The notes: generated from the letters alone by a model not told the origin. 64,000 bases of DNA from Pseudomonas bijieensis (GCF_013347965.1 NZ_CP048810.1:4587501-4651500); one strand, 5' to 3'; counted from the first letter of the stretch, positions 28,072 to 37,319 are shown. Numbers and translations are program-made.

Positions 28072-28683
28072 TCAGCGCTGAACCACGCGCATCGCCCCCG
28101 GCTCCTTCGGCAGAACCCGCTTGGCCACCACGTAATGGGTGTCCCAGTACGGCTTGTTCAGCGTGTCGATAGTCACCGACTTGCCACGGCGCGGAGCGTG
28201 GATGAAACGGTCGTTGCCCAGGTAGATGGCCACGTGATTGACTCGGCGGCTCTTGAGCTTGAAGAAAATCAGGTCGCCGGGCTTGAGATCCTTGCGTTCG
28301 ACTTTCTCGCCATGACCGGCAGCCATCGCATTGGAGGTGCGTGGCAGGTCGAAGGTGGCGTCGTTGAAGGCGTATTTCACCAAGCCGCTGCAATCGAAGC
28401 CTTTACTTGGGCTACTGCCGCCCCAACGATAAGGTGTGCCGAGTACATTCACGGCGCGACTCAGCACGTTGCTGCTTGCTTTGGTCGCCATCGGCGGAAC
28501 CAGCTTGCTGTTGGCCGTGCTCAAGCGCTGGGCGCTTGGCTTGTTCTTGCTCAAGGAAGCAGAAACATGGGATTTCGGGGTGTAGCCGTTGACGTTGGGA
28601 AGACGTTGCTCACGATTGGTGGCGTGGGCGGCCAGTGGCAATAATAGGCAAATGGTTAGCCATGTCTTGAAAAATGGACGCAT
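28072..28683 (-). CDS. NlpC/P60 (C40) peptidoglycan endopeptidase
   Basis: A 203-residue secreted hydrolase. A Sec signal (WLTICLLLPLAAHA, residues 8-21) is followed by a Lys/Ser-rich linker to about 66 and a C40 domain: RWGGSSPSKGFDCSGLVKYAF with nucleophile Cys98, KPGDLIFFK, NHVAIYLGNDRFIHAPRRGK with catalytic His150 and His162 (motifs read in pieces). Such enzymes cut the gamma-D-Glu-diamino acid bond or related cross-links in peptidoglycan. No SH3 or lipobox is visible. It faces pilT convergently. Confidence 0.92.
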   Translation of the reverse strand: MRPFFKTWLTICLLLPLAAHATNREQRLPNVNGYTPKSHVSASLSKNKPSAQRLSTANSKLVPPMATKASSNVLSRAVNVLGTPYRWGGSSPSKGFDCSGLVKYAFNDATFDLPRTSNAMAAGHGEKVERKDLKPGDLIFFKLKSRRVNHVAIYLGNDRFIHAPRRGKSVTIDTLNKPYWDTHYVVAKRVLPKEPGAMRVVQR

Positions 28684-28933
28684 TAGGCAGGGCTCTTAAA
28701 GGTTAGCGCGCAACTTTATAACAGCTTTTTTCGCTGTTCCGAGGCCGTTTGTCGATTCGAAACTTGGCGCCAACCCCGCATGATTGTGACAAATTGACCC
28801 GATTGTCCGACAGAACCCCGACACCACGGGGGTTTCCTTGGTTCAAAGTTGCTCAGGACCGCTTGTCGGCGAGACACAAAAAAGTCACAAAAAATCCGAA
28901 AAAATTTATCTATCGAGGCAAAAGAGGCCATTC

Positions 28934-29362
28934 ATGAACAGCTATCAGCAGGATGCGATCCGCGATACCCACAGCAAAGTCATCGGGTATCTGCTGTGGA
29001 TTTTCGGTTTCACCGGGGCCCACCGTTTCTATTACGGCAAGCCGGTCACGGGCACGATCTGGTTCTTCACCTTCGGCCTGCTGGGCATTGGTTGGTTGAT
29101 CGACCTGTTCCTGATCCCGGCCATGGATCGCGAAGCGGACCTGCGTTTCACCCCAGGGCCTATCGAATACAGCGTGGCGTGGATCCTGCTGACGTTTCTC
29201 GGGGTGCTTGGCGTACACCGGATGTATCAGGGCAAGTGGCTCAGCGGGATTATCTACCTGCTGACGGGTGGGGTGCTTTTCCTGGGGGTGCTGTATGACT
29301 TCTGGACCCTGAATGATCAGGTTTCGATTCGGAATGCGCAGAAGCGGGGGGCTTTCCAGTAA
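28934..29362 (+). CDS. TM2-domain membrane protein
   Basis: A 142-residue integral membrane protein with duplicated TM2 domains. The first copy reads GYLLWIFGFTGAHRFYYGKP and then WFFTFGLLGIGWLIDLFLIP; the second reads ILLTFLGVLGVHRMYQGKW and IIYLLTGGVLFLGVLYDFWTLND. The repeated G(A/V)HR(F/M)Y.GK motif between helices is the TM2 hallmark. Function is unknown. The frame is open upstream to 28838, but the ATG at 28934 follows an AAGAGG-like site (GCAAAAGAGGCC). The 250 bp before it holds no other feature I can support. Confidence 0.87.
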   Translation: MNSYQQDAIRDTHSKVIGYLLWIFGFTGAHRFYYGKPVTGTIWFFTFGLLGIGWLIDLFLIPAMDREADLRFTPGPIEYSVAWILLTFLGVLGVHRMYQGKWLSGIIYLLTGGVLFLGVLYDFWTLNDQVSIRNAQKRGAFQ

Positions 29363-29378
29363 GACCGAGTCGCTTGCA

Positions 29379-29473
29379 TCGCGAGCAGGCTCGCTCCCAC
29401 ATTGGATCGAGGTGTTCACACATCATGTGTTCACCGAAGATCCCTCTGTGGGAGCGAGCCTGCTCGCGATAGG
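29379..29473. repeat. REPIN between the TM2 gene and pyrC'
   Basis: A minus-reading REP core (about 29379-29401) and a plus-reading core (about 29448-29472) flank a ~45-bp loop between convergent genes. Confidence 0.9.
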
Positions 29474-29485
29474 AGCGACGCGGTA

Positions 29486-30757
29486 TCAGGCCTGGTGGGT
29501 GATCCGCCCATCCATCAAGGTGTAGCGCACCACACCCGGTAAGCTGTGGCCCAGGAACGGACAGTTGTCACCCTTGGAACGCCAGGCTTCGCCGGCCACG
29601 GTGGACGCGGCTGGGTCGAACAGCACCAGGTCCGCCGCCGCGCCAACCGCCAGTTTCCCTGCCGGCAATTGCAGCGCCTGGGCCGGGCCGGCGCTCAGGC
29701 GTGCGAGCAAGGTCGGCAGGTCGAGCAAGCCGTCTTCCACCAGTGTCAGGGCCAGCGGCAGCAGCAGTTCGACGCTGCTGATACCCGGCTCGGTGGCGCC
29801 GAATGGTGCCAGCTTGGCATCGCGCTCATGGGGCTGGTGGTGGCTGGAAATGGCCGAGATCACCCCGGATTTCACCGCCTCGCGCAAGCCCTCGCGGTCG
29901 GCGCGGGTGCGCAGCGGCGGCTGGACGTGGTAGACGCTGTTGAAGTCGATCAGCGCTTCGTCGGTCAGGATCAATTGGTACAGTGCCACATCGGCGGTCA
30001 CCGGCAGGCCACGGGCCTGGGCCTGGGCGATCAGCGCCGCGCCGCGAGCACTGGTCAACTGGCTGAAGTGGGCGCGCACGCCGCTTTGTTCCACCAACAG
30101 CAGATCCCGGGCCAAGGCTACGGTCTCGGCGGTTTCCGGAATGCCCGGCAGGCCGAGGAAGCTGGCGGTCGGGCCCTCGTGGGCCAGGCCGCCTTCGGCC
30201 AGGTCGTGGTCCTGGGAGTTGAAGATCACCGTCAGGCCGAAGGTCGCCGCGTATTCCAGGGCGCGGCACAGGGTACGGGTATTGCGGAAACTGTTCAGGC
30301 CGTTGCCAAACGCCACGCAACCGGCGTCGCGCAGGGCGATGAGCTCGGCCAGTTGCTCGCCGTCCAGGCCCTTGCTCAGTGCGCCAATCGGGAAGACCTT
30401 GGTGTTGCCGGCCTCGCGGGCGCGGTCGAGGATCAGTTCGGCCACGGCCGAGGTGTCCAGCACCGGTTTGGTCTGCGGCGGGCAGCACAGGCTGGTCACG
30501 CCACCGGCGGCAGCGGCACGGGTTTCGCTGACGATGCTGCCTTTGCGGCTGTAGCCCGGTTCGCGCAGGGCGACGTTCAGGTCCACCAGGCCGGGGGCGG
30601 CCACCAGGCCTTGGGCGTCGACGGTCTCGACCGCCACGAAACCGGCCGGCGCGGCGCCCAGGGCGACGATCTTGCAGGCATCGATATGGATATCAGTCAC
30701 TTGATCCAGGCCACTGGCTGGATCGATCACGCGTGCGCCGAGAATGCTGAGCTTCAC
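29486..30757 (-). CDS. pyrC': Non-catalytic dihydroorotase-like subunit (PyrC')
   Basis: A 423-residue amidohydrolase-fold protein. The metal-binding HxH of active dihydroorotases is replaced by NVA in [13 protein letters not shown] (about residues 56-68), so it should have no zinc site. It keeps the fold ([38 protein letters not shown], in segments). In pseudomonads pyrC' gives an inactive partner that holds aspartate transcarbamoylase PyrB in its dodecameric complex, and a separate pyrC supplies the activity. It overlaps pyrB by 4 bp. Confidence 0.93.
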   Translation of the reverse strand: MKLSILGARVIDPASGLDQVTDIHIDACKIVALGAAPAGFVAVETVDAQGLVAAPGLVDLNVALREPGYSRKGSIVSETRAAAAGGVTSLCCPPQTKPVLDTSAVAELILDRAREAGNTKVFPIGALSKGLDGEQLAELIALRDAGCVAFGNGLNSFRNTRTLCRALEYAATFGLTVIFNSQDHDLAEGGLAHEGPTASFLGLPGIPETAETVALARDLLLVEQSGVRAHFSQLTSARGAALIAQAQARGLPVTADVALYQLILTDEALIDFNSVYHVQPPLRTRADREGLREAVKSGVISAISSHHQPHERDAKLAPFGATEPGISSVELLLPLALTLVEDGLLDLPTLLARLSAGPAQALQLPAGKLAVGAAADLVLFDPAASTVAGEAWRSKGDNCPFLGHSLPGVVRYTLMDGRITHQA

Positions 30758-31758
30758 TGGGCGTTCTCCTGGTCGAATTGGCGCTGGGCCGTTTGCCCGC
30801 TCATGGCCATGGACAGCACGGCCATGCGGATGGCGATGCCGTAGGTCACCTGGTTGAGAATCACCGAGTGCGGCCCGTCGGCCACCGCCGACTCGATCTC
30901 CACGCCGCGGTTGATCGGCCCCGGGTGCATGACGATGGCATCCGGCTTGGCCCCGGCCAGGCGGGCGGTGGTCAGGCCGAACAGGCGGTAGAACTCGCCT
31001 TCGCTAGGCAGCAGGCCGCCGGTCATGCGCTCACGTTGCAGGCGCAGCATGATCACCACGTCCACATCCTTGAGGCCTTCGGTCATGTCGGTGTAGACCT
31101 TCACGCCGTACTGCTCGACGCCGATGGGCAGCAGGGTTTTCGGCGCGATCACGCGGATGTCCGGGCAGCCGAGGGTCTTGAGGGCCAGCATGTTCGAGCG
31201 GGCCACTCGCGAGTGCAGGATGTCGCCGACGATGGCCACCGACAGGTTCTCGAAACTGCCCTTGTGCCGACGGATGGTCAGCATGTCCAGCATGCCCTGG
31301 GTCGGGTGGGCATGACGGCCGTCGCCGCCATTGATGATCGCCACTTGCGGGCACACGTGTTCGGCAATGAAGTGCGCCGCGCCGGAATCGCCGTGGCGCA
31401 CGACGAACATGTCGGCAGCCATGGCTTCAAGGTTGCGCAGGGTGTCGAGCAGGGTTTCGCCCTTGCTCGCCGAGGACGTGGACACGTTCAGGGTAATCAC
31501 GTCCGCCGACAGCCGTTGGGCCGCCAGTTCGAAGGTGGTGCGGGTGCGGGTGGAGTTTTCGAAGAACACGTTGCACACGGTCTTGCCGCGCAGCAACGGG
31601 ACTTTCTTCACTGCCCGGGCACCGACTTCGAGGAATGAGTCGGCAGTGTCGAGGATTTCCGTCAGCAGCTCGCGGCGCAGGCCGTCGAGGGACAGGAAGT
31701 GCCGCAGCTGGCCCTGATCGTTGAGCTGCAGCGGGCGCTTGGTTTCGAGAGGCGTCAT
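30754..31758 (-). CDS. pyrB: Aspartate carbamoyltransferase catalytic subunit
   Basis: A 334-residue enzyme that joins carbamoyl phosphate and aspartate, the committed pyrimidine step. The carbamoyl-phosphate motif is [12 protein letters not shown] (STRTR), followed by [27 protein letters not shown], the aspartate loop LRLQRERM, and [11 protein letters not shown]. An N-terminal extension of about 30 residues is typical of the Pseudomonas class A enzyme and carries nucleotide-effector sensitivity. It sits between pyrR (24 bp away) and pyrC'. Confidence 0.97.
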   Translation of the reverse strand: MTPLETKRPLQLNDQGQLRHFLSLDGLRRELLTEILDTADSFLEVGARAVKKVPLLRGKTVCNVFFENSTRTRTTFELAAQRLSADVITLNVSTSSASKGETLLDTLRNLEAMAADMFVVRHGDSGAAHFIAEHVCPQVAIINGGDGRHAHPTQGMLDMLTIRRHKGSFENLSVAIVGDILHSRVARSNMLALKTLGCPDIRVIAPKTLLPIGVEQYGVKVYTDMTEGLKDVDVVIMLRLQRERMTGGLLPSEGEFYRLFGLTTARLAGAKPDAIVMHPGPINRGVEIESAVADGPHSVILNQVTYGIAIRMAVLSMAMSGQTAQRQFDQENAQ

Positions 31759-31782
31759 CGCGATGGACTCTTACAAGGGCAG

Positions 31783-32289
31783 TTAAAGGGCAAGGTCTTG
31801 CAGTTCGAGTTGCAGCGGCGACGGGCCGGAGAGCTTGACCCGCTCGTGGGCGGCCAGCGTCAGCGTCGCACCGACCACGTTCGGCCGGATCGGCAACTCG
31901 GCGGCGTCCAGGTCCAGCAGGCACACCAGCGTCACGCTGGCCGGGCGGCCGTAGTCGAACAGTTCGTTCATGGCGGCGCGGATGGTCCGGCCGCTCATCA
32001 GTACATCATCGATCAAGACCAGGTGCTGGCCTTCGATCTCGAACGGCAGGGCCGAGGGGCGCACTTGTGGGTGCAGGCCGTTCTGGCTGAAGTCGTCGCG
32101 GTAGAACGACACGTCCAGGGTGCCCAGGGGCGCTTGGCTGCCCAGTTCATCGAGCAAGGCCTGGGCGACCCAGACGCCACCGGTGCGAATGCCGATATAG
32201 CGCGGTTCGCTGATGCCGCGTTGTTCCAGGTGCGCCGTGAGACGAATCGCCATCTGGCTGATCAGTTCGGCAGGATTGGGCAGGCTCAT
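31783..32289 (-). CDS. pyrR: Pyrimidine operon regulator / uracil phosphoribosyltransferase PyrR
   Basis: A 168-residue PRTase-fold protein. It has [16 protein letters not shown] and the PRPP motif [20 protein letters not shown]. In Pseudomonas PyrR acts with pyrBC' expression, though the mechanism differs from the antiterminating Bacillus protein. The open frame runs 63 codons further into the spacer after ruv[15 protein letters not shown] at 32289 follows AAGGAGCCAGC and is the sensible start. A hairpin at 32346-32366 separates it from ruvX. Confidence 0.94.
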   Translation of the reverse strand: MSLPNPAELISQMAIRLTAHLEQRGISEPRYIGIRTGGVWVAQALLDELGSQAPLGTLDVSFYRDDFSQNGLHPQVRPSALPFEIEGQHLVLIDDVLMSGRTIRAAMNELFDYGRPASVTLVCLLDLDAAELPIRPNVVGATLTLAAHERVKLSGPSPLQLELQDLAL

Positions 32290-32345
32290 GCTGGCTCCTT
32301 CAGGTTCCCGGGCCGGTGGTGGGTGGCGCGGTTTGTCGCTAAAAG

Positions 32346-32366
32346 AAAGCGCCTTGGCGGCGCTTT
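32346..32366 (-). terminator. Terminator after ruvX
   Basis: A perfect 8-bp stem (AAAGCGCC / GGCGCTTT) with a 5-base loop begins 8 bp beyond the ruvX stop and is followed on the minus strand by CTTTTAG. The U-tract is short, so termination may be partial; it could also act in the pyrR leader. Confidence 0.65.
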
Positions 32367-32374
32367 GTAAAAAA

Positions 32375-32812
32375 TCAGGTTTCGAACAGGGCGGCGTTCG
32401 CGTCGAGCCAGCCTTGCAGCAGCAGGGCGGCGGCGATGGCGTCCACCGGGTTGTCGCGGTAACTGCCTTTCTGCCCACCGCGCACCAGGCGCTCGCCCTT
32501 GGCCTCGAAAGTGGTCAGGCGCTCGTCATGGGTATAGAAGGGCAGGTTGAAGCGGCCATTGAGCCGGCGGGCGAACTTTTCGGCGCGCAGGCACATATCG
32601 CTGGGCGTGCCGTCCATGTTCAGCGGCAGGCCGACCACCACGGCATCGGGTTTCCATTCCTTGATCAGCGCTTCGACCTGGTTCCAGTCTGGAACACCGT
32701 TCTGCGCCTTCAATGTACACAACTCGCGGGCCTGGCCGGTGATGACCTGGCCGACCGCCACGCCGATCTGTTTGGTGCCGTAATCGAAGCCCAGCAACAA
32801 GCGCAGGGCCAT
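32375..32812 (-). CDS. ruvX: Holliday junction resolvase-like RuvX (YqgF)
   Basis: A 145-residue RNase H-fold nuclease that processes the 5' end of pre-16S rRNA. It has [18 protein letters not shown] with the first catalytic Asp, [14 protein letters not shown], and [15 protein letters not shown] with [21 protein letters not shown] bearing the last acidic residue (read in parts). Its ATG overlaps the yqgE stop by one base (TGATG), showing coupling. Confidence 0.95.
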   Translation of the reverse strand: MALRLLLGFDYGTKQIGVAVGQVITGQARELCTLKAQNGVPDWNQVEALIKEWKPDAVVVGLPLNMDGTPSDMCLRAEKFARRLNGRFNLPFYTHDERLTTFEAKGERLVRGGQKGSYRDNPVDAIAAALLLQGWLDANAALFET

Positions 32813-33381
32813 CAGGCGTGTCCTGCCTGGCTGGTGAGCAGGCTGAGGTTGACCCCCAACCGGCTGGCCGCCGCTTCCAGGCGCAGTTCGCTGCTGGTGT
32901 TGAACAGGATGTCGGCGTCGAACGGGCAGGTCAGCCAGGCGTTATCGGCCAGTTCGGCTTCCAGTTGCCCAGGTTCCCAGCCGGCATAGCCGAGGGCGAT
33001 CAGGCTTTTTTCCGGGCCGACGCCGTCGGCGATGGCGAACAGCACGTCCTGGGAGGTGGACAGTGACACACCGTCCAGGTCCACGGTGGCCTGGTATTTG
33101 GGGCCCGACGGGTGGAGTACGAAGCCACGGTCGGTCTGCACCGGGCCGCCGATGAAAATTGGCACGTGCTGGCACAAGAGCGGCGGTTCAACGTCGGGGC
33201 GCAACTGCTCAAGAATGTCCGCCAGGTTCAGTTCCTGCGGGCGATTGATCACCAGCCCCATGGCCCCATTGGCCGTGTGCTCGACGATGTACGTCAAGGT
33301 ATGGGCAAAGTTCGGATCGGCCATGTGCGGCATGGCGATCAGGAAGTGATGCTTGAGGTAGGTGGGGCTGACGTTTTTCAT
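32812..33381 (-). CDS. yqgE: YqgE/AlgH family protein
   Basis: A 189-residue protein of the UPF0301 (AlgH) family. It begins MKNVSPTYLKHHFLIAMPHM and has ANGAMGLVINRPQELNL, IGGPVQTDRGFVLHPSG, LFAIADGVGPEKSLIALGYAGW (in pieces) and NAWLTCPFDADILFN. AlgH was once linked to alginate regulation in P. aeruginosa, but its biochemical role is unclear. The frame extends 26 codons upstream without family similarity. Confidence 0.94.
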   Translation of the reverse strand: MKNVSPTYLKHHFLIAMPHMADPNFAHTLTYIVEHTANGAMGLVINRPQELNLADILEQLRPDVEPPLLCQHVPIFIGGPVQTDRGFVLHPSGPKYQATVDLDGVSLSTSQDVLFAIADGVGPEKSLIALGYAGWEPGQLEAELADNAWLTCPFDADILFNTSSELRLEAAASRLGVNLSLLTSQAGHA

Positions 33382-33475
33382 AGGCGCTAGTGTGGCGGCG
33401 CAGGGCCGAACTGACAAGCTGGGGATGTGCAGGAAATGCCTCGATCTGGAAGGCGACACCGATCAAATGTGGGCT

Positions 33476-33580
33476 GTGTGGGAGCAAAGCTTGCTCGCGA
33501 TCCAGGCGCTGCGGTCCTCAAGAGACCGCGGCGTTTTCATCGCGGGCAAGCCTTGCTCCCACCAAGCCCGCTCCCACAAG
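33476..33580. repeat. REPIN, GCAAAGCTTGCTCGCGAT subtype
   Basis: Plus-reading core GTGGGAGCAAAGCTTGCTCG at about 33479 and a minus-reading core at about 33539-33560, followed by an extra half-site CCCGCTCCCACA. It fills most of the 214-bp gap between yqgE and tonB3; nothing else is evident there. Confidence 0.85.
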
Positions 33581-33595
33581 GGGATTGGCGGTGGG

Positions 33596-34492
33596 TCAGT
33601 TACTGGAAAGGCGATCGCCCCGGGCGAATTTCCAGGTGCGGATGATTTCCAGCCGGTCGATGTCCGACAGATCGCCGGTAAACGGTGCGAACGGCGCGGC
33701 CAGGCGCACGATTCGCTGGGCGGCCTGGTCCAGCAGTGGCTGGCCGGAGGATTCGAGCACCAGCACTTCGTACAACGAGCCGTCGCGGTTGATCGAGACC
33801 ATTAGCCGCAGGTTGCCGTAGATCTGTTTGCGCCGGGCTTCGTCAGGGTAGTTGAGGTTGCCGATGCGCTCGACCTTCTTGCGCCATTCGTCCTTGTACC
33901 AGGCGCCCTTGTCGCGCATGGTCGAGGCGGCGCTCAGGCGGTGGATGCGCGGGCGCTTGGCGTACAGCTGTTGCTCCTGGGCCAGTTCGGCTTCCAGGCT
34001 GGCGATGTCGCTGGACAGCTGGGAGCTGTCGAAAGTCGGTGCTGGGGCCTGGGGCTTGGGATCAGGCTTGACCTCTTCCTTGGCCGGGGCTTTTTTCGGC
34101 TTTGGTGCCACGGTGGTCACGGCGGCCTTGGGCGCGGTCTCCTGCACTTCGGGCTTGGCCGCTGGCGGTGGGGTGACTTTCTGCACCGTGGTGTCCTGGA
34201 ACGGCGCGATCTCGGTGGTCTTGGGAATCGCCTTTTTTTCCAGGGTGCCGCTGCCTTGCTGGTTTTCCTGGGCGAGGAAATCGGCCTTCTTGGGCTTGGT
34301 CTCGCTCTTGAAGGTGGCCAGGGTGATTTCCAGGGTCTGGCTGATCTGCTTGGGCTCGACCGTGGCAAACCCGACGCCCAGCAGCAGGGCCAGGTGGATC
34401 AGCGCCGCCAGGAACAGGGTAAAACCGAGGCGATCAGCCGGGCGCACGCCACGATGGGCGAGCTCTAGGGGCAGATCGGACGGAAGTGTCAT
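33596..34492 (-). CDS. tonB3: TonB-type energy transducer (TonB3-like)
   Basis: A 298-residue TonB-family protein. TM helix LGFTLFLAALIHLALLLGVGF (about 23-43) anchors it, a long Lys/Pro/Ala-rich periplasmic linker follows (about 75-165), and the C-terminal domain has YPDEARRKQIYGNLRLMVSI and SLYEVLVLESSGQPLLDQAAQRIV (in segments), the TonB_C fold. In P. aeruginosa the gene here (PA0406, tonB3) is needed for twitching and pilus assembly, which fits the pil genes downstream. The ATG at 34492 lacks a clear ribosome site and abuts a long hairpin. Confidence 0.88.
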   Translation of the reverse strand: MTLPSDLPLELAHRGVRPADRLGFTLFLAALIHLALLLGVGFATVEPKQISQTLEITLATFKSETKPKKADFLAQENQQGSGTLEKKAIPKTTEIAPFQDTTVQKVTPPPAAKPEVQETAPKAAVTTVAPKPKKAPAKEEVKPDPKPQAPAPTFDSSQLSSDIASLEAELAQEQQLYAKRPRIHRLSAASTMRDKGAWYKDEWRKKVERIGNLNYPDEARRKQIYGNLRLMVSINRDGSLYEVLVLESSGQPLLDQAAQRIVRLAAPFAPFTGDLSDIDRLEIIRTWKFARGDRLSSN

Positions 34493-34497
34493 GACAA

Positions 34498-34553
34498 GGA
34501 AACCAACATCGCGTTTTTTTCAGGCCGGGCATGATAACGCAATGTGGGTTTCC
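34498..34553. promoter_or_regulatory. Imperfect 18-bp inverted repeat between gshB and tonB3
   Basis: Arms at 34498-34515 and 34536-34553 match at 16 of 18 positions and enclose a 20-base loop. The hairpin begins 15 bp after the gshB stop and ends 5 bp from the tonB3 ATG, so it fills the whole gap. It could terminate gshB transcripts or mask the tonB3 start. Confidence 0.6.
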
Positions 34554-34568
34554 TTCAGCAGATCTGGA

Positions 34569-35522
34569 TCAACGAGCCTTGAGCTTCTGATCGATGGCAT
34601 CCATCAGCATGCCGCCGATGTCCGTGCCAAAGGCGTTGTCGATCTCGCGAATGCACGTCGGGCTGGTGACGTTGATTTCCGTCAGGTGCTCGCCGATCAC
34701 GTCCAGGCCCACGAACAGCAGGCCTTTCTCGCGCAGGGTCGGGCCGACCTGGGCGGCGATCCAGCGATCCTTCTCGGTCAACGGACGGGCTTCGCCACGC
34801 CCGCCGGCCGCCAGGTTGCCGCGGGTTTCGCCGGCTGCCGGAATACGCGCCAGGCAATAGTCCACCGGCTCGCCGTCGATCATCAGGATGCGTTTGTCAC
34901 CATCGACGATGGCCGGCAGGTAGCCCTGGATCATGATCTGCTGCTTGCCGTGCAAGGTCAGGGTTTCCAGGATCACCGACAGGTTCGGGTGGCCGGCGGT
35001 GTGCCGGAAGATCGAGGAACCGCCCATGCCGTCCAGGGGCTTGAGGATCACGTCGCCGTGATGGTCGGCAAATTCGCGCAATACGTCCGGGCGTCGGCTG
35101 ACGATGGTCGGCGGCGTGCATTGCGGGAACAGCGTGGCGAACAGCTTTTCGTTGCAGTCGCGCAGGCTCTGGGGCTTGTTGACCACCAGCACGCCGGCGT
35201 TTTCCGCCTGTTCCAGCAGGTAGGTGGAATACACGAACTCCATGTCGAACGGCGGATCCTTGCGCATCAGGATCACGTCCAGGTCACTCAGCAGTGCGTC
35301 GCTTTCTTCGCCCAGTTCGAACCACTTTTGCGGGTTGGCGAAGACTTTCAGCGGTTTCATCCGCGCCCGCGCCTGGCCTTCGGCCTGGTAGAGGTCGCGC
35401 TGCTCCATGTAGAACAGTTCCCAGCCGCGCTTTTGAGCGGCCAGCAGCATGGCCAGCGAGCTATCCTTTTTATAGGAAATGCTGGCGATAGGGTCCATGA
35501 CAATGCCGACGCGTACGCTCAT
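34569..35522 (-). CDS. gshB: Glutathione synthetase
   Basis: A 317-residue ATP-grasp enzyme joining gamma-glutamylcysteine and glycine. Motifs: VRVGIVMDPIASISYKKDSS, VILMRKDPPFDMEFVYSTYLL, LKPLDGMGGSSIFR (glycine-rich ATP loop), GDKRILMIDGEPV, GETRGNLAAGGRGE and the metal-binding TEINVTSPTCIREID. Length is normal. MSVRVGI at 35522 is preferred over a start 10 codons upstream because it matches the family N-terminus. Confidence 0.97.
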   Translation of the reverse strand: MSVRVGIVMDPIASISYKKDSSLAMLLAAQKRGWELFYMEQRDLYQAEGQARARMKPLKVFANPQKWFELGEESDALLSDLDVILMRKDPPFDMEFVYSTYLLEQAENAGVLVVNKPQSLRDCNEKLFATLFPQCTPPTIVSRRPDVLREFADHHGDVILKPLDGMGGSSIFRHTAGHPNLSVILETLTLHGKQQIMIQGYLPAIVDGDKRILMIDGEPVDYCLARIPAAGETRGNLAAGGRGEARPLTEKDRWIAAQVGPTLREKGLLFVGLDVIGEHLTEINVTSPTCIREIDNAFGTDIGGMLMDAIDQKLKAR

Positions 35523-35746
35523 GGCTTGGTTCCTCGAAATTTGATTGGGCACATATGGCGTGAAAAAGTGGCGTCAGAGTGGCGCCCGGAAGATTGGCGG
35601 TCAAGGAAAAACCACCGCGCCGAGCGGCCGATAGATCGGCGATGGAGACTGTGCTAAAAAGGCTGCCATGTGACGTGCGGGCCTTGAACATCAAGGGTTT
35701 GCGCTGTCGATCACACTTACGCGTTAAAAATCGGTTCGCAGTGGCA

Positions 35747-36172
35747 ATGGCAGAGCATCTCACGCAGCAACCCAGCGCCTTGAAGGTCATGGTCATCGAC
35801 GACTCGAAGACCATCCGCCGCACCGCCGAAACCTTGCTGCGCAACGTGGGCTGCGAGGTGATCACGGCTATCGACGGCTTCGATGCCCTGGCCAAGATCG
35901 CCGACCATCATCCGGGCATCATTTTTGTCGACATCATGATGCCGCGCCTCGATGGCTACCAGACCTGTGCCCTGATCAAGAACAACAGCGCGTTCAAGGC
36001 CACGCCGGTGATCATGCTGTCGTCCCGGGACGGGTTGTTCGACAAGGCCAAGGGGCGCATCGTCGGTTCCGATCAGTTTTTGACCAAGCCGTTCAGCAAG
36101 GAAGAACTGCTGGGCGCGATACAGGCCCATGTCCCGGGCTTTGCCGCTGTCCAGCCGCACCAGGCACATTAA
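35747..36172 (+). CDS. pilG: Twitching response regulator PilG
   Basis: A 141-residue single-domain CheY-like receiver. It shows LKVMVIDDSKTIRRTAETLL with the acidic pair, the phospho-Asp in IIFVDIMMPRLDGYQTC, LSSRDGLFDKAKG, and the conserved Lys in FLTKPFSKEELL. In P. aeruginosa PilG promotes pilus extension and raises cAMP under ChpA control. The 224 bp before it separates it from divergent gshB and should hold the cluster promoter; I see no clear operator. The frame is open upstream, and the start at 35747 follows AGTGGCA only weakly. Confidence 0.95.
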   Translation: MAEHLTQQPSALKVMVIDDSKTIRRTAETLLRNVGCEVITAIDGFDALAKIADHHPGIIFVDIMMPRLDGYQTCALIKNNSAFKATPVIMLSSRDGLFDKAKGRIVGSDQFLTKPFSKEELLGAIQAHVPGFAAVQPHQAH

Positions 36173-36220
36173 TGACACTCGGCCATCGGGCCTGGGGTCG
36201 ACAAGAAAATGGGGAACACC

Positions 36221-36586
36221 ATGGCACGAATTCTGATCGTCGATGATTCGCCGACTGAAATGTACAAACTGACCGGCATGCTGGAAAAGCACGGCCATCA
36301 GGTCCTGAAGGCCGAGAACGGCGCTGATGGCGTGGCCCTGGCCCGCCAGGAAAAACCCGATGCGGTGCTGATGGACATCGTCATGCCCGGCCTCAACGGT
36401 TTCCAGGCCACGCGCCAGTTGACCAAGGACCCGGACACCGGCCACATCCCGGTGATCATCATCACCACCAAGGACCAGGACACCGACAAGGTCTGGGGTA
36501 CGCGCCAAGGCGCGAAGGACTACCTGACCAAGCCGGTGGACGAAGAAACCCTGATCGCGACCCTGAACAAAGTGCTGGCGGGTTGA
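36221..36586 (+). CDS. pilH: Twitching response regulator PilH
   Basis: A 121-residue CheY-like receiver. MARILIVDDSPTEMYKLTGML, phospho-Asp in AVLMDIVMPGLNGFQATRQL, IITTKDQDTDKVWG and the Lys in YLTKPVDEETLIA are all present. PilH acts as a phosphate sink or retraction-linked partner to PilG. GGGGA lies 8 bp before the ATG at 36221; the earlier ATG would include the ribosome site. Confidence 0.96.
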   Translation: MARILIVDDSPTEMYKLTGMLEKHGHQVLKAENGADGVALARQEKPDAVLMDIVMPGLNGFQATRQLTKDPDTGHIPVIIITTKDQDTDKVWGTRQGAKDYLTKPVDEETLIATLNKVLAG

Positions 36587-36596
36587 CGGCGCAGCC

Positions 36597-37136
36597 ATGA
36601 GCCAATCGCTGACTGCATTCGAATTGCTGCTGCAGATCGATCGGCGTTGCCGGTTGCTGGGGGCGGACCTGCCCTCCCAGCCGACCCATCGCGCCGGCTG
36701 GAGCGGCATCGGCTTTCGGTTGGGCGAGCATTGGTACGTGGCGCCGATGGGCGAAGTCAGCGAAGTGCTGCACGAACCACGTCACACACATTTGCCCGGG
36801 GTCAAGCCGTGGGTTCGTGGGGTGGCTAACCTGCGCGGGCGATTGTTGCCGTTGATGGACCTGTGCGGTTTCTTCGGTCATGAGCTGTCGCCGGTGCGTA
36901 AGCAGCGTCGGGTACTGGTGGTGGATCACGACGAAGTGTTCGCCGGATTGCTGGTGGACGAAGTTCTCGGGCTGCAGCATTTCGCCCAGGACAGTCTGGA
37001 ACCGACGCTGGTGGATGATCTCGATGGCCCCGAATCGGTTTTCGTCAGGGGGCGGTTTTGCGGCGAGCGCGAGTGGCAAGTGTTCAGCCCGTTTGCCCTG
37101 GCGCGCTCGCCAGGGTTCATGGATGTGGCGATTTAA
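36597..37136 (+). CDS. pilI: CheW-like adaptor PilI
   Basis: A 179-residue single CheW domain that links the PilJ receptor to the ChpA kinase. SGIGFRLGEHWYVAPMGEVSEVL opens the SH3-like fold (read in parts), then PGVKPWVRGVANLRGRLLPLMDL is the family core, followed by VLVVDHDEVFAGLLVDEVLGL. It starts 10 bp after pilH. A REPIN and an inverted repeat separate it from pilJ, unusual inside this cluster. Confidence 0.95.
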   Translation: MSQSLTAFELLLQIDRRCRLLGADLPSQPTHRAGWSGIGFRLGEHWYVAPMGEVSEVLHEPRHTHLPGVKPWVRGVANLRGRLLPLMDLCGFFGHELSPVRKQRRVLVVDHDEVFAGLLVDEVLGLQHFAQDSLEPTLVDDLDGPESVFVRGRFCGEREWQVFSPFALARSPGFMDVAI

Positions 37137-37156
37137 CGAGATGCAACGCAGGCCCC

Positions 37157-37259
37157 TTGTGGGAGCGAGCCGGTGGGAGCAAAGCTTGCTCGCGATGGCA
37201 GTGTCTCGGTTGGCGAGAAAACTGTGTCGTTCTCATCGCGGGCAAGCCTTGCTCCCACA
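37157..37259. repeat. REPIN between pilI and pilJ
   Basis: A partial core (GTGGGAGCGAGCC) runs into a full GTGGGAGCAAAGCTTGCTCG core at about 37172, with a minus-reading core at about 37236-37258. It splits pilI from pilJ and may lower read-through. Confidence 0.87.
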
Positions 37260-37298
37260 GAGCAGCACTGGTTGAGCAGGCTGCACGACAAAGGCTTG

Positions 37299-37319
37299 CT
37301 TACAGTTAATAGCTGTAAG
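37299..37319. promoter_or_regulatory. Perfect inverted repeat before pilJ
   Basis: CTTACAG and CTGTAAG enclose TTAATAG, 28 bp before the pilJ ATG. It is AT-rich and could be an operator or a small mRNA hairpin near the ribosome site. No known binding motif is recognised. Confidence 0.5.
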
